A stretch of 64,000 nucleotides of DNA from Corynebacterium dentalis (GCF_900232865.1 NZ_OCTS01000002.1:62001-126000), one strand, 5' to 3'. Positions 25,603-36,679 are shown, counted from the first letter of the stretch. A program made the numbers and translations. Notes: generated from the sequence alone by a model not told the origin.

Positions 25603-28215
25603 CTAGCCACCAATGGTGGTCTGAGGCTTGGCGTTGCGGCCATCCTCGTCAGAATCCGTACCCGCAGCAGGATCCGGAACATTCACGTTGGTCTGTGCCT
25701 GATCCATCTGCTTGCGCACCAAGAAGAGCTGGCGAACCGTCTCCTCCTTGATGCCTTCCTTCATGCGGTTGAACATATCGCCGCCCTCGCGCTGGTACTC
25801 CACCAGAGGATCGCGCTGTGCCATCGCACGCAGGCCGATGCCCTCCTTGAGGTAATCCATCTCATAGAGGTGCTCGCGCCACTTCTGATCCACCACGTTC
25901 AGCAGAGCTGCGCGCTCCATGCCGCGCATCTGCTTCTCGCCGCCGATCTCCGTGACCTTGGCCTCCAGCTCGTCGTACTGCTCGTTAGCATCCTTGAGGA
26001 TGGCCTTGAGCAACTGGCCGGAGCTCAGCTCGCCGGGCTTGCTGTACTCATCGCCATCCACCAGCTCCTGGTGGGTGATGCGTGGCTCGTAGAGGGATTC
26101 CAGCGCATTCCACAGGGTATCCAGATCCCAATCCTCCACGTAGCCATCAGCGGTGGCGTGATCCACATAAGCGGTGATGGTGGAATCCAGCATCGCGCGG
26201 ATCTCATCTTCCACGTTCTCGCCCTCGAGGATCTGACGGCGCTCGCCATAGATGACCTTGCGCTGCTCATTGAGCACCTCGTCATACTTCAGAACGTTCT
26301 TGCGCATCTCAAAATTGGCGGATTCCACCTGGGTCTGTGCACCCTTGATGGCGTTCGTCACCATCTTGGAATCGATGGCCTCGTTATCTGGGATGTTCAG
26401 ACGAGTCATCATATTTTCCATGGTGGGGCCCACAAAGCGGACGATCAGATCATCGCGCATGGACAGGTAGAAGCGGGTCTCGCCCGGATCACCCTGACGG
26501 GCAGAACGACCACGCAGCTGGTTGTCGATGCGGCGGGACTCATGGCGCTCGGTGCCCAACACGTACAGGCCACCTGCCTCGCACACCTTTTCCGCTTCTT
26601 CCTTGGACTTAGCGCGGAAGTTCTCGATCTCCTTGTCCCACGCTGCCTCGTAGGCCTCAGGATCCTCGACAGGATCGTAGCCGCGCTCGCGCAAGTCGAT
26701 GTCCGCCAGGATGTCAGGGTTGCCGCCCAGCACGATGTCCGTACCGCGACCAGCCATGTTGGTAGCCACAGTGACGGCACCAGCGCGACCGGCCTGGGCG
26801 ATAATCTCTGCCTCCTTCTCGTGGTACTTCGCATTCAGCACGTTGTGCTTGATGCCACGAGATTGCAGCAGGCGAGACAGGTACTCGGAACGCTCCACCG
26901 AGGTGGTACCGACCAGCACGGGCTGACCCTTTTCCACGCGCTCGGCGATGTCCTGAGCTGCAGCCTCGAACTTGGCTTCCTGAGTCTTGTAGATCAGGTC
27001 AACCTTGTCCGTACGCTGATTTTCCTTGTTGGTGGGAATCGTGGCGACGTTGAGCTTGTACGTCTGGTGCAGCTCAGCGGCCTCAGTTTCTGCGGTACCA
27101 GTCATGCCCGCCAGCTTGTCGTACAAGCGGAAGTAGTTCTGCAGCGTCACCGTGGCCAGCGTCTGGTTTTCGTTCTTGATCTCCACCCGCTCCTTGGCCT
27201 CAATGGCCTGGTGGATGCCTTCGTTATAACGACGTCCATCGAGGATACGGCCGGTGAACTCGTCCACGATGATTACTTCGCCATTGCGGACGATGTAATC
27301 CTTGTCCTTGGTAAACAGCTCCTTGGCCTTGATGGAGTTGTTCAGGTAGCTGACCAGCTGAGAGTGCTCTGGCGCGTAGAGGTTTTCGATGCCCAGCTGA
27401 TCTTCCACAAACTCGACACCCTCTTCCTTTACACCGATGGTCTTCTTGCGGGTGTCCACTTCATAGTGGATGTCCTTGGTCAGCTTTGGCGCGATGTTGG
27501 CGAAAGCCACGTACCACGCGCTGGAGCCGCCAGCAGGGCCGGAGATGATCAGCGGTGTACGCGCCTCATCGATGAGGATGGAGTCCACCTCATCGACGAT
27601 GGCGAAGTTGTGTCCACGCTGCACCAGGTCATCCACGCGGTGCGCCATGTTGTCACGCAGGTAATCGAAGCCGAACTCGTTGTTCGTTCCGTAGGTGATG
27701 TCCGCGTTATAGGCCTCACGGCGCTTCTCCGGGCTCTTGCCAGAAAGAATGACGTCCGTCTCCAGGCCGAGGAAGCGGTGCACACGCCCCATCCACTCCG
27801 AGTCACGCTTGGCCAGGTAATCATTGACCGTCACCACGTGCACGCCCTTGCCGGACAGTGCATTCAGATAAGCAGGAAGCACACAGGTCAGAGTCTTGCC
27901 CTCACCAGTCTTCATCTCAGAGACGAAGCCGAAGTGAAGACCAGCACCACCCATGACCTGCACGCGGTAGTGCTTCTGTCCCAGCACGCGCCACGAAGCC
28001 TCGCGGGCAGTCGCAAAGGCTTCGAGGAGAATGTCGTCCAGAGACTCCTTGTCCTCCTGCACGCGCTTTTTCAGTTCGTCCGTCTTGGCACGCAGTTCTT
28101 CGTCGGTGAGCCTGGCGTACTCATCTTCTAGGCCAATGACCTGATCAGCAATCTTGCCCAGTCGCTTAACCGCGCGACCTTCGCCCATCCGGAGAACCTT
28201 CGAAAGTCCTAGCAC
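25603..28215 (-). CDS. secA: Preprotein translocase ATPase SecA
   Basis: The essential motor of Sec export. Walker A is [10 protein letters not shown], the DEAD-like motif II is [13 protein letters not shown], and the preprotein-binding and scaffold regions follow. There is no C-terminal zinc SEC-C motif, as usual in actinobacteria. Motif VI reads [11 protein letters not shown], where almost all SecA proteins have Gly instead of this Ala. I place the start at GTG 28215, giving [19 protein letters not shown], which lines up with other corynebacterial SecA1; AAGGA lies 10 nt upstream. The frame extends to 28302 without conservation. Length about 870. Confidence 0.95.
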   Translation of the reverse strand: MLGLSKVLRMGEGRAVKRLGKIADQVIGLEDEYARLTDEELRAKTDELKKRVQEDKESLDDILLEAFATAREASWRVLGQKHYRVQVMGGAGLHFGFVSEMKTGEGKTLTCVLPAYLNALSGKGVHVVTVNDYLAKRDSEWMGRVHRFLGLETDVILSGKSPEKRREAYNADITYGTNNEFGFDYLRDNMAHRVDDLVQRGHNFAIVDEVDSILIDEARTPLIISGPAGGSSAWYVAFANIAPKLTKDIHYEVDTRKKTIGVKEEGVEFVEDQLGIENLYAPEHSQLVSYLNNSIKAKELFTKDKDYIVRNGEVIIVDEFTGRILDGRRYNEGIHQAIEAKERVEIKNENQTLATVTLQNYFRLYDKLAGMTGTAETEAAELHQTYKLNVATIPTNKENQRTDKVDLIYKTQEAKFEAAAQDIAERVEKGQPVLVGTTSVERSEYLSRLLQSRGIKHNVLNAKYHEKEAEIIAQAGRAGAVTVATNMAGRGTDIVLGGNPDILADIDLRERGYDPVEDPEAYEAAWDKEIENFRAKSKEEAEKVCEAGGLYVLGTERHESRRIDNQLRGRSARQGDPGETRFYLSMRDDLIVRFVGPTMENMMTRLNIPDNEAIDSKMVTNAIKGAQTQVESANFEMRKNVLKYDEVLNEQRKVIYGERRQILEGENVEDEIRAMLDSTITAYVDHATADGYVEDWDLDTLWNALESLYEPRITHQELVDGDEYSKPGELSSGQLLKAILKDANEQYDELEAKVTEIGGEKQMRGMERAALLNVVDQKWREHLYEMDYLKEGIGLRAMAQRDPLVEYQREGGDMFNRMKEGIKEETVRQLFLVRKQMDQAQTNVNVPDPAAGTDSDEDGRNAKPQTTIGG

Positions 28216-28291
28216 GTCCTGATTGTCCTTCGCGTTGGAGATGTCTTGGAGGTTTGTTTTGGTGTGCCGCCGTTTGTAACTTGGCACGAAA

Positions 28292-28338
28292 CAAAAAACC
28301 ATCCTACCCCTGACTCTTGCGGAGTTGTTAGGGGTAGG
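28292..28338 (-). terminator. Rho-independent terminator after hpf
   Basis: On the minus strand CCTACCCCTAAC (28338-28327) pairs with GTCAGGGGTAGG (28314-28303), one G-T pair, then ATGGTTTTTTG. It lies 14 nt after the hpf stop and separates hpf from secA. Confidence 0.85.
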
Positions 28339-28351
28339 ACGGTGTGGCTCA

Positions 28352-29065
28352 TTACTGGCCGGACTCGTTCTTCAGAGAAATCAAGCCGTAGTCAAACGCA
28401 TGACGGCGGTAGACCACAGATGGTTGCTTGGTTTCCTCGTTGATGAACAGGTAGAAATCATGTCCCACCAGCTCCATCTCGCTCAGCGCCTCATCGACTG
28501 ACTTCGGTGTGGCCTCGTGCTCCTTAGTGCGCACCACTTGGCCAGGGCGGAACATTTCCTCGTAAGGATCCACGTCGTACTTACCGGCCTCGTCATTGGA
28601 TCGAACTTGGCCGGCCTTAGCCTCACTTGCCTGAGGCTGAGCGTCTTCGACCAGCGCTGCCGTCGCCTCTCCCACAGAGATAGGGGTGCGATGGCCGGAA
28701 CGGGAAATCTTACGACGCGCCTTCACCTTGCGCAGAGAACGCTCCATGCGACCGATCGCCACTTCGAGAGCCGCGTAAAAAGAATCTTCCTTGGCCTCGG
28801 CACGGGCGATGTGCCCCTTGCCCGTCGCGGTGATCTGGATGCGGTCGGACTCATCGGAACGACGAGGGTTGGGCTCGTGCTGCAACTCCACATGAAAGAA
28901 GTTGAGGCTGGGATCGAGTCGCTCAATCTTGGCGAGCTTGCCGTTGACTCGCTCGGCGAAGTGCTCAGGCACCTCCACATTGCGACCCGTGATCTGCACG
29001 TCAGCTTCCGGCTCCATGCGAGCCTCTCGGTTTTCTGCCTGCGATGCATTGTTGACACTAGACAT
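28352..29065 (-). CDS. hpf: Long-form ribosome hibernation promoting factor
   Basis: A 237-residue protein. The N-terminal S30AE/RaiA domain (about 18-125) begins [18 protein letters not shown] and has the basic [11 protein letters not shown] helix. A variable linker follows, then the C-terminal dimerisation domain (about 175-237), containing [18 protein letters not shown] and [18 protein letters not shown]. The long form pairs 70S ribosomes into 100S dimers in stationary phase. ATG 29065 has GGGAGG 6 nt upstream; the TTG six bases earlier is rejected. Confidence 0.95.
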   Translation of the reverse strand: MSSVNNASQAENREARMEPEADVQITGRNVEVPEHFAERVNGKLAKIERLDPSLNFFHVELQHEPNPRRSDESDRIQITATGKGHIARAEAKEDSFYAALEVAIGRMERSLRKVKARRKISRSGHRTPISVGEATAALVEDAQPQASEAKAGQVRSNDEAGKYDVDPYEEMFRPGQVVRTKEHEATPKSVDEALSEMELVGHDFYLFINEETKQPSVVYRRHAFDYGLISLKNESGQ

Positions 29066-29215
29066 GTGCAACCTCCCAAGTGGTACTCATCGTTCTCCGG
29101 AAGGCGGGGTTGCCCTCCGTAGGGGGCGACGAAACGTGTACAAAGCCGATATTACCCGCGGAAGTTCATCGTGGGTTCAAGTTTTCTTTTTCTTCTGGGA
29201 ATACTCGGCAAACCC

Positions 29216-29956
29216 TCAGGCAGATGCCAACACCAGCGCAGCCGCCACCGTCACCCCGTTGGCCCGCAGAACGGTGGCGAACTGAGCAATGGTCGCCCCG
29301 GTAGTACACACATCATCAACGATGACGACCCGCGCGGACTCGCCACTCACCCGCAGCAACTCGCGCATTACCGGCCGCAGAACCCGTATATTCGCCGAGA
29401 CGTTAGCCCTGCGTTCAGCACGGTTCAACCCCACCGAGTCTCGAGCGGACTCCTGCATATACGCCACATCAAAGACTCGAACGCCCGCATTTCGCTCAGC
29501 CACGAGATGACACATCCTGCTGACTACGTCACCACCTCGACGGCGCGCAGCCTGGCGTCGGGAAGGAGCAGGAACCAAAACCACCTCACCCCAGCGAGGA
29601 TCCGGCACCACAGCTCGCCCAGCTAGGTGAATAATTCCCGCTTCGAGCACCCGCGCCGCCACCACAAACGCGGCGGGACGCAGGCGCTCCTTCATCGCCA
29701 AGATCAATGCCCGGCGTACTCCGCCGTACGCCCCCGCAGCGAAAACAGGCACAGCCAGCACCGGAGGATCGGCGCGCACCCACTGCTGCTGCAACTGCGC
29801 ACCGCAGTCCTCGCAAAGCTGGCCATGTACCGCAGCACCGGCACTGTGAAGGTCAGAATCCAGGCCAACCAGCCGTCCGCAGCACAAGCAATCCGCGCGC
29901 AAAAGCAACCCGGCGGCAGCCTGCCACAGCTCGAATCGCTTCTCGCGTGCCCCCAC
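29216..29956 (-). CDS. ComF-family phosphoribosyltransferase-like protein
   Basis: A 246-residue protein. The N-terminal zinc-ribbon has CLCC (about 24-27) and CEDC (about 48-51). The C-terminal type-I phosphoribosyltransferase fold has the PRPP loop VVIVDDVCTTGAT (about 213-225), preceded by GLNRAERRANV. In naturally competent bacteria ComFC takes part in DNA uptake; in actinobacteria the role is unproven. The start is GTG 29956. It lies between lpqB and hpf, a conserved order in actinobacteria. Confidence 0.9.
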   Translation of the reverse strand: MGAREKRFELWQAAAGLLLRADCLCCGRLVGLDSDLHSAGAAVHGQLCEDCGAQLQQQWVRADPPVLAVPVFAAGAYGGVRRALILAMKERLRPAAFVVAARVLEAGIIHLAGRAVVPDPRWGEVVLVPAPSRRQAARRRGGDVVSRMCHLVAERNAGVRVFDVAYMQESARDSVGLNRAERRANVSANIRVLRPVMRELLRVSGESARVVIVDDVCTTGATIAQFATVLRANGVTVAAALVLASA

Positions 29957-30019
29957 CTAGCACCTCTTCCCCCAGGCCTCTTGCCCAGTGCGCAACCTGC
30001 GCGCTCATATCCCTGGATA

Positions 30020-31753
30020 CTAATAACCCAAGATCGGTGCTGCACGCTGTCCGCGCACAGACGGGACCTCGCGCCAGAAGCTGGCATCGGTGGTGGAATT
30101 GTCTAGCTGCATCAGCGCACGAGCATCAGTAGCAAACATCTGATCCGCGGTCGCCGCCACCGCCACCACAGGCGCGGAGAGGTTGCGCGAAGGCATCTGC
30201 GCGGTGCTGGAGCCATCCACAGCCACGGTCCACAAGGGTGTATCGGCAGCGCGCGTGCCCACCAGCAACGAACCTTCCGGAGTCCAGTCCGCACTAATAG
30301 CAGTATCCCCAATTTGCTGTCCGACCTGCGTCAACGGCCCTAACTTGGGAGCGCCACTATCGCTGGATTCCAGCACGGAAACATAGACTCGTCCGTTAAT
30401 CAACAACACCGCGCGCACGCCGTCGCGAGACACGCGGAACACGCTGATGCGCGCGCCCTGATCGTCCAACTGTGTGACTTCACTGGTGTCCACCTCTGTG
30501 CGCTGCACCGCACCCGCATCGCGGCGGTCCAAACGCACCACGTCGCGGCCATCCACCACTGCATACAAGAACTGCGAAGACGAGCCCCATGCTGGACGGG
30601 TGATGGAATCGGCTTCCAGAGCCGTTTGCGGGGCGCCATTCTCTTCGCCCACCAGCAATTTGCGCTTCTCATCTCCACGCCCGGTGACCAGCGCGAAAAC
30701 ACCACCCTGCGGGGTGAAGGAGGCAGATTCGTTGTACTGCTCATTGAGCCATCCCGGCAGCTCCTCGGTGCCGTTATCGCTCGTGACATCGACAAGGTTT
30801 CCATCAATCAACGCGCGCAAAGTGGTTGTGGCCACGGCTCGCGGATCGAAACGCGATACGTCGTCTACCTCCCAGGTCTCCCCCACGGATTCGGATAGCG
30901 CCACGCCATCCGCCTTCAACTCGTACGGTCCGCGCACTTCCGCAGCCGCTAAGGTCCACACCAGCTGGGCCGCCAAAAGTTCTCGCTCCGCCGAGCTGAG
31001 ATTGGTCAGGCCGGTAAGTTCCACTGAGACACCACGGTCCTCCAAGTTGCGGGTCTGCGCGGTGGTTTTCGCGGGCAGCATGGAGCGCACTCCACCACTC
31101 AAGTTGGTCCGTGGCCCCGTGATCAGCAAGGACACCAAGGAGGCGGCCACGGACTGCTGGCGGGTGTAGATCCATCGGCGGTCCGGAACCAGCGTGGATC
31201 CTTGCTTGTCCACGAAGTAGAGATTGCGCGGTTGGTAGGCGGCGGTGAAGTCACTACGGTCCACAATCACCGCATTGGGCAACTGATCGACTCGCCATTC
31301 GCCGTCCACTTTGACCAGGTCGTACGTCGTCTCGTAGCCGGTGAACAGTGGCGTGTACGCACCGCCTTCGCCAACTTTGCCGATCAAGCTGCCGCGCACC
31401 TTATAGGTGATTTTGTTCTCACTGGCGCCGCCTTCGGAGGCGATTTCCATTTTGTCCAGCACAAATACCTCGCCTTGTGCTTGCCACTTGGAGCTGGCCT
31501 CTTCGGTGAGGAAGCGACGCGCAGCCTCGTGGTCTGCCAAGGGATGTGCGCTGGCCGCGAAGAAGTCTCTGAGCATCAGGTCAGACGGGTTGCCCTTGGT
31601 GGGTTGAATGACTTCTTCCATCGCGGGCGTGGTGGAATACGAGCTCACCGCTTCCGGCGAGCTATCACCCGGCAAGGTGGTGCACGCGCTGAGCAAGGCG
31701 GCGCTGCAGACAGTCGCGGTGGTGGCTTTGAGGCGCGCGTGGCGGGTGGTCAT
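30020..31753 (-). CDS. lpqB: Lipoprotein LpqB
   Basis: A 577-residue lipoprotein with lipobox LLSAC (Cys24) after a short positively charged signal. The N-terminal third is GerMN-like and the rest is a beta-propeller-like LpqB domain. LpqB interacts with the extracytoplasmic part of MtrB and tunes MtrA phosphorylation in mycobacteria. The start overlaps the mtrB stop by 4 nt, so mtrA-mtrB-lpqB form one translationally coupled operon. Confidence 0.96.
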   Translation of the reverse strand: MTTRHARLKATTATVCSAALLSACTTLPGDSSPEAVSSYSTTPAMEEVIQPTKGNPSDLMLRDFFAASAHPLADHEAARRFLTEEASSKWQAQGEVFVLDKMEIASEGGASENKITYKVRGSLIGKVGEGGAYTPLFTGYETTYDLVKVDGEWRVDQLPNAVIVDRSDFTAAYQPRNLYFVDKQGSTLVPDRRWIYTRQQSVAASLVSLLITGPRTNLSGGVRSMLPAKTTAQTRNLEDRGVSVELTGLTNLSSAERELLAAQLVWTLAAAEVRGPYELKADGVALSESVGETWEVDDVSRFDPRAVATTTLRALIDGNLVDVTSDNGTEELPGWLNEQYNESASFTPQGGVFALVTGRGDEKRKLLVGEENGAPQTALEADSITRPAWGSSSQFLYAVVDGRDVVRLDRRDAGAVQRTEVDTSEVTQLDDQGARISVFRVSRDGVRAVLLINGRVYVSVLESSDSGAPKLGPLTQVGQQIGDTAISADWTPEGSLLVGTRAADTPLWTVAVDGSSTAQMPSRNLSAPVVAVAATADQMFATDARALMQLDNSTTDASFWREVPSVRGQRAAPILGY

Positions 31754-33573
31754 GAGTCCCCGTCCTTTCCGTGGCTCGCGTCGTATCCTTCCGGCGTTTT
31801 TTTAGTTTCGACGCCAGGCTTGTCCTCTTCCGCTTCCAGTTCCGAACCTGGCGATTGTTCGTCCAGGTACGCCAGCTTGAGTGGCAAAGGAGAGTTGCGG
31901 ACTGTCGTACCGGGAACCAGCGGGAGGGTGAGCCGGAAGCACGCGCCGATTCCCAGTTCGCCGGCGGCTTCCAGCCGGCCACCGTGCAGCTCCGCATCCT
32001 CCTTGGCGATTGCTAGGCCCAAGCCTGTGCCACCGGTGCGACGCTCGCGGGAGGGGTCCGAGCGCCAGAAGCGGTTGAACACCATGTCCTCTTCTCCCTG
32101 CTTCAGGCCCACGCCACGGTCCGCTACGGTGATGCCGAGCGACTCGGTGCCCACGGCCAGAGTGACATCGATGGGCTTGCCTTCCGAGTGATCCACTGCG
32201 TTGGCCAACAGGTTGCGCAAAATGCGTTCGACACGGCGGGAATCGATCTCTACCAGCACGGACTCGTCCGGCAGGGAGAGGTTGAAGCTGGTTCCCACTT
32301 CCTCGGCGATAGCGCGAACCTGTCGCAGGGCGGAACGGACCACACCGCGCACATCCACGTGTTCACCGGAGAGATTCGCCACGCCTGCGTCGTGCCGAGA
32401 AATTTCCAGCAAGTCCCCCAGCAGCGATTCGAAACGGTCCAGTTCCTTGTTCATCAACGCTGCTGCGCGGGCGGAAACGGGGTCCAGACTTTCGGCGTTG
32501 TCATTGATCAAATCCGCCGCCATGCGCACGGTGGTCAGCGGCGTGCGCAGTTCGTGAGAGACGTCTGAAGTGAACTGCCTCTGCAAACTGCCGAACTCCT
32601 CCAAGTTGTGGATCTGGGTGGAGAGCTTTTCTGCCATGTCGTTGAAACTATCGGCCAGACGGGCCACTTCGTCGTGCCCATCCACCACCATGCGCTCGCG
32701 CAGATGCCCTGCGGCGAAGCGCTCCGCGATACGTGAAGCGGTGCGGATAGGTACGGTCAGCTGCTGCGAGAACACCCACGCAATCACCACGAGGAGCACC
32801 AGCAGCACGATCGCGCCAGCCACCAGCAAACCGCGCATCAGGCCGAGCGTAGACTCTTCAGAATCCAGGGGCATGACCAGATACAGCTCCACGCCAGGAA
32901 TGTCCGTTGCAACGGGTGAGCCGATGACCAGCGCTTTAGACGGGCCCGAGCTGGTATCTCGAGTGACGTACTCAAAGGCCACCTGTCCCTGCTGGACAAA
33001 GGATCGCAGGTCGTTGGGGATATTCGACTCTGCTGGGATGATCGTCTCGCCCTCCCGAACCCCGGAGGCGATGAGAACGGGCTCGTAGACCACGGAGTTG
33101 GAATCTTCGATGGCGCCTTGCCGGTCAGAGACCGCGGCCAGGGCAGAGTTCAGCCGCACAGATGTTGGGTTAGACGCATCCGTGGAATCAATCTGTTCTT
33201 CGACCACCGCACGGGCGCGATCCAGCTCTTCGGTGGCGGTTCCGTACTTCTGGTTGAGCAACTGCTGGCCCACGAAGCTAATCAGGACAAACCCCAGGAC
33301 CATGATCACCAGGGTGGAAGACAGCAGCACCGAGCCGATCACGCGAAGCTGGATGGAGGTGCGCCATCGCAGCATGAGCAGATGCCACAGCCGTTTGGTG
33401 GTATCCACCGGGGCCGCGAAGAACTGGCGGACTCCATCCTTGGCGGTGCGCGGCGCGTTGATCTTCTTTAGATCGGCGCGCTCCACGGCAGACAGCGATA
33501 CGGTGGGTGAATCGTCACGCACCGGACTGGGCTGTTCCGCGGTGGAATCTGCAGGGGAGGTCACGGAGCTCAA
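31750..33573 (-). CDS. mtrB: Sensor histidine kinase MtrB
   Basis: A 607-residue membrane kinase. A polar cytoplasmic N-terminus is followed by TM1 (about 77-100), an extracytoplasmic sensor (about 100-240) and TM2 (about 245-268). HAMP, a HisKA domain with FTSDVSHELRTPLTTV (His is the phospho-site) and HATPase_c (NLLANAVDHSEG; GVGL; GTGLGL) complete it. It controls cell-wall hydrolases, osmoprotection and division with MtrA. The tail past the kinase domain (about 50 residues) is polar and variable. It overlaps mtrA by 4 nt. Confidence 0.97.
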   Translation of the reverse strand: MSSVTSPADSTAEQPSPVRDDSPTVSLSAVERADLKKINAPRTAKDGVRQFFAAPVDTTKRLWHLLMLRWRTSIQLRVIGSVLLSSTLVIMVLGFVLISFVGQQLLNQKYGTATEELDRARAVVEEQIDSTDASNPTSVRLNSALAAVSDRQGAIEDSNSVVYEPVLIASGVREGETIIPAESNIPNDLRSFVQQGQVAFEYVTRDTSSGPSKALVIGSPVATDIPGVELYLVMPLDSEESTLGLMRGLLVAGAIVLLVLLVVIAWVFSQQLTVPIRTASRIAERFAAGHLRERMVVDGHDEVARLADSFNDMAEKLSTQIHNLEEFGSLQRQFTSDVSHELRTPLTTVRMAADLINDNAESLDPVSARAAALMNKELDRFESLLGDLLEISRHDAGVANLSGEHVDVRGVVRSALRQVRAIAEEVGTSFNLSLPDESVLVEIDSRRVERILRNLLANAVDHSEGKPIDVTLAVGTESLGITVADRGVGLKQGEEDMVFNRFWRSDPSRERRTGGTGLGLAIAKEDAELHGGRLEAAGELGIGACFRLTLPLVPGTTVRNSPLPLKLAYLDEQSPGSELEAEEDKPGVETKKTPEGYDASHGKDGDS

Positions 33574-34244
33574 GCGCCGGTCTTGTAGCCGATGCCTCGG
33601 ACGGTCTGGATGATCTGCGGATCATCAACATCGTGCTCGATCTTGGAGCGCAGACGCTGAATGTGCACGTTGACCAAGCGCGTATCGGACGCCTTGCGGT
33701 AACCCCACACCTTTTCCATCAGCGCTTCGCGGGAGAATACTTGACCTGGACGGGTCGCCATGACCACCAGCAGCTCGAACTCGATGGGAGTCAGGGAGAT
33801 CTCTTCTTCCCCACGGCACACTCGGTGTCCGCCCACGTCGATGGTCAGATCTGCCACCGTCACGGTATCCGGGCGTTCTTCTGGCTGCCTGCGCAAACGT
33901 GCGCGCACGCGAGCCACCAGCTCCTTGGGCTTGAATGGCTTGTGGATGTAATCATCCGCGCCCGTTTCCAGGCCCAGCACTACGTCCAGGGTGTCCGTGC
34001 GCGCGGTAAGCATCACGATGGGCACTACGGATTCCTCACGGATTTCCCGGCATACATCGATGCCGTTCATGCCGGGAAGCATGACGTCCAGCAGGATCAA
34101 GTCTGGGTGCACGGATCGCGCGGCATGGACCGCTTCTAGGCCATCGCCTACAACGACGGTTTCAAAACCCTCACCCTGTAACACGAGGGTGAGCATTTCG
34201 GCAATCGCTGGGTCGTCATCAACAACCAAAATCGTGGGGGTCAT
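33570..34244 (-). CDS. mtrA: Response regulator MtrA
   Basis: A 224-residue OmpR/PhoB-type regulator. The receiver has acidic pocket DDD (10-12), phospho-acceptor D53 (LLDVMLPG), T/S and K switch residues in MLTAR and HKPF. The C-terminal winged helix includes LTPIEFELLVVMATRPGQVFSR and ends with RGIGYKTGA. It is essential in mycobacteria and regulates wall and osmotic genes in corynebacteria. The 50-nt gap to tmk leaves limited promoter space. Confidence 0.97.
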   Translation of the reverse strand: MTPTILVVDDDPAIAEMLTLVLQGEGFETVVVGDGLEAVHAARSVHPDLILLDVMLPGMNGIDVCREIREESVVPIVMLTARTDTLDVVLGLETGADDYIHKPFKPKELVARVRARLRRQPEERPDTVTVADLTIDVGGHRVCRGEEEISLTPIEFELLVVMATRPGQVFSREALMEKVWGYRKASDTRLVNVHIQRLRSKIEHDVDDPQIIQTVRGIGYKTGA

Positions 34245-34294
34245 GTGAACCTAAGCTGTCCGTTCTTCGCGAGGCTGGCGGGAATTCAATGAAA

Positions 34295-34990
34295 TTAGTC
34301 TACAACGAGGTCGCGACAAATCAGGTCGGCGATCTCTGACGCGAGTCGGCTGGTATCACTTGCCGTGGCGTTGGCCACGGTCCAGGGGCTGCGCCACTGG
34401 GCGGCGGCCAGTCCGCGGTACGCCGCGACAGTCAGCTGCTGCAGGCGGGAGTTAGCCTCGTACGCATCTCGCGTGCGCGAAACATCCGCAGCCTCTCGTT
34501 TTTCCGCGCGCTCTGCCGCGACCTCTGCCTCCACGTCCACCAGCACCTGGTGATCGGGCTCAGGAATACCCAGCGTGTCGAACTCTAAGTCCGCCACCCA
34601 CTGAACGATGGGATGCGTGACCAGCTCGGAGTGCTCAGACTCTCCGTCTTGCTCGTCGCGCAGCACGCTGCGGGCGGCGGAGTACGCGGCATTCGAGGCC
34701 GTAAAGCGGTCCAGCAGAATCACATAGCCCTCGGCATCAAGCTCTGCCAATTCTTCTGCCACTTCGTGGCGGTCCAAGGCAAACAGCGTAGCCATGCCAT
34801 TGATGGATTCCGTGAGATCGCCCATGTTCTTGTGCAACGCGGCCTGCGCTAGCTGAGCCATCACCGAATGCTCATAGCGCGGGAAACCCAGCTTCGCCAC
34901 GGGAACCTCGCGGGATTCCAACTTCTTGGCCACCGCGGTGACCAAAGTGTTCTTTCCCGCACCGTCCACGCCCTCAAAGGCAATGATCAT
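34295..34990 (-). CDS. tmk: Thymidylate kinase
   Basis: A 231-residue dTMP kinase (dTMP + ATP to dTDP + ADP). The P-loop is EGVDGAGKNTL (6-16), with Asn where many enzymes have Ser or Thr; mycobacterial Tmk also departs there. A DR(F/Y) motif is seen in LLDRFTASNAAYSAAR. ATG 34990 has AAGGGAG 8 nt upstream. It lies 27 nt after ahcY and 51 nt before mtrA, the same order as in M. tuberculosis. Confidence 0.94.
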   Translation of the reverse strand: MIIAFEGVDGAGKNTLVTAVAKKLESREVPVAKLGFPRYEHSVMAQLAQAALHKNMGDLTESINGMATLFALDRHEVAEELAELDAEGYVILLDRFTASNAAYSAARSVLRDEQDGESEHSELVTHPIVQWVADLEFDTLGIPEPDHQVLVDVEAEVAAERAEKREAADVSRTRDAYEANSRLQQLTVAAYRGLAAAQWRSPWTVANATASDTSRLASEIADLICRDLVVD

Positions 34991-35016
34991 GCCGCTTGCT
35001 CCCTTAAACTCACGTC

Positions 35017-36498
35017 TTAGTAGCGGTAGTGCTCCGGCTTGAATGGGCCTTCCACATCCACGCCGATGTAGGCGGCCTGCTCCTTAGACAGCGCAGTCAG
35101 TGTACCGCCGAGAGCCTGCAGGTGAATGCGTGCCACCTTCTCATCCAGCTTCTTGGGCAGACGGTAGACCTCATTGCTGTACTGATCAGGCTTGGTGAAC
35201 AGTTCAATCTGCGCGATAGTCTGGTCCGCGAAGCTGTTAGACATCACAAAGCTGGGGTGGCCGGTGGCATTACCCAAGTTGAGCAGGCGACCTTCAGACA
35301 GCACGATGATGCTGGTGGGCTCGCCCTCGGCGTTCGGGAAGGTGAACTCGTCCACCTGCGGCTTGATTGTCACGCGGGTGACATCGTCACGGTGAAGCAG
35401 GGAGGCCATGTCGATCTCATTATCGAAGTGGCCAATGTTGCCCAGGATCGCGTGATCCTTCATGTTCTGCATGTGCTCGAAGCTGATGATGCCCAAGTTG
35501 CCGGTAGCGGTGATCACGATGTCTGCTTCAGCAATCGCTTCTTCCACAGTCACTACTGGGAAACCGTCCATGAGCGCCTGCAGGCCGTTGATTGGGTCGA
35601 TTTCCGTGACTTTGACTCGGGCGCCTTGTCCAGCCAAGGCCTCCGCGCATCCCTTGCCCACATCGCCATAGCCACAAACCAGCACGTTCTTGCCGCCGAT
35701 CAGCATGTCGGTGGCCCGGTTGATGCCGTCCAGCAGGGAGTGGCGGGTTCCGTAGCGGTTATCGAACTTGGACTTGGTCACCGCATCGTTGACGTTCATC
35801 GCTGGGAAAGGCAGTACGCCCTGTTCAGCGAAGTGGTAGAGACGGTGCACGCCGGTGGTGGTCTCCTCGGTCACGCCACGGATTTCCTCTGCGGCTCGAG
35901 TCCACAGACCGTTGTCCTTATCCAGCACGCGCCCCAGCATTCCCAAGAAGGCGCTGTGCTCGTCTGATTCTCCGGTGCTTGGATCCGGAACCACACCGGC
36001 CTTTTCGTATTCGGCACCCTTGATCACGGCCATGGTCGCATCGCCGCCGTCGTCCAAGATCATGTTGGCGTTAACTGCCACGCCGTCTGCTTCGCCCCAC
36101 GCGAAGATTTGCTCCAGACACCACCAGTACTCGTCGAGGGATTCGCCCTTCCATGCGAACACGGGAACGCCCTGCGGTTGTTCTGGAGTTCCTTTTCCGA
36201 CGACAACAGCAGCGGCTGCCTCGTCTTGTGTCGAAAAGATGTTGCACGATGCCCATCGAACCTCCGCACCCAATGCGGTCAGGGTCTCGATAAGAACGGC
36301 GGTCTGCACGGTCATGTGGATGGAACCGGCGATGCGAGCGCCCGCGAGAGGCTGCTCTTGTGCGTATTCTCGACGCAGTTCCATCAGGCCTGGCATTTCG
36401 TGCTCAGCGAGGCGGATCTGGTGACGTCCAGCCTCCGCCAGCGAGAGGTCTGCGACCTTAAATTCTAGCTCTCCCACGCGATCGACGTTCATCTCCAT
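35017..36498 (-). CDS. ahcY: Adenosylhomocysteinase
   Basis: About 493 residues, S-adenosylhomocysteine hydrolase (SAH to adenosine plus homocysteine) with bound NAD. Landmarks are [17 protein letters not shown] near the N-terminus, the NAD loop [15 protein letters not shown], and the C-terminal KPEHYRY that reaches the neighbouring subunit. I chose ATG 36498, preceded by AAGGAG; a GTG at 36531 is in frame but has no ribosome-binding site. No SAH-riboswitch fold was evident upstream. Also called sahH. Confidence 0.96.
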   Translation of the reverse strand: MEMNVDRVGELEFKVADLSLAEAGRHQIRLAEHEMPGLMELRREYAQEQPLAGARIAGSIHMTVQTAVLIETLTALGAEVRWASCNIFSTQDEAAAAVVVGKGTPEQPQGVPVFAWKGESLDEYWWCLEQIFAWGEADGVAVNANMILDDGGDATMAVIKGAEYEKAGVVPDPSTGESDEHSAFLGMLGRVLDKDNGLWTRAAEEIRGVTEETTTGVHRLYHFAEQGVLPFPAMNVNDAVTKSKFDNRYGTRHSLLDGINRATDMLIGGKNVLVCGYGDVGKGCAEALAGQGARVKVTEIDPINGLQALMDGFPVVTVEEAIAEADIVITATGNLGIISFEHMQNMKDHAILGNIGHFDNEIDMASLLHRDDVTRVTIKPQVDEFTFPNAEGEPTSIIVLSEGRLLNLGNATGHPSFVMSNSFADQTIAQIELFTKPDQYSNEVYRLPKKLDEKVARIHLQALGGTLTALSKEQAAYIGVDVEGPFKPEHYRY

Positions 36499-36679
36499 GA
36501 CCTCATCGGCTCCTTGCCCACAGTTCGACACTCATTAACGTGCCTTAGTCTAACTGGTGCCGAGACAACGCTGTTCCATGACTCAACCAGGCGGGTGGTG
36601 AAGAGATTGTTGGATCGCCGATTGTGGCCGGTACACAGGCTGTGCGGACTATGAACGAGTCCACCAACTGCGCCGCGGG

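Noticed and set aside
25092..25751. 219-residue alternative frame over the Rv3235-like gene
   Set aside because: Runs into secA coding sequence, is Arg/Ser/Pro-rich, and lacks the conserved C-terminal motif found in the 25108-25590 frame.
25870..28131. 753-residue open frame on the plus strand, opposite secA
   Set aside because: It is the long antisense shadow of secA: His/Leu/Val-rich composition expected from complementing its codons, no ribosome-binding site, no recognisable domain.
28216..28302. 29-residue N-terminal extension of SecA
   Set aside because: The frame runs up to the hpf terminator with no conserved sequence; the GTG at 28215 fits known SecA1 N-termini.
36499..36679. SAH riboswitch upstream of ahcY
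   Set aside because: I looked for the conserved core and paired regions and did not find them; the interval is short.
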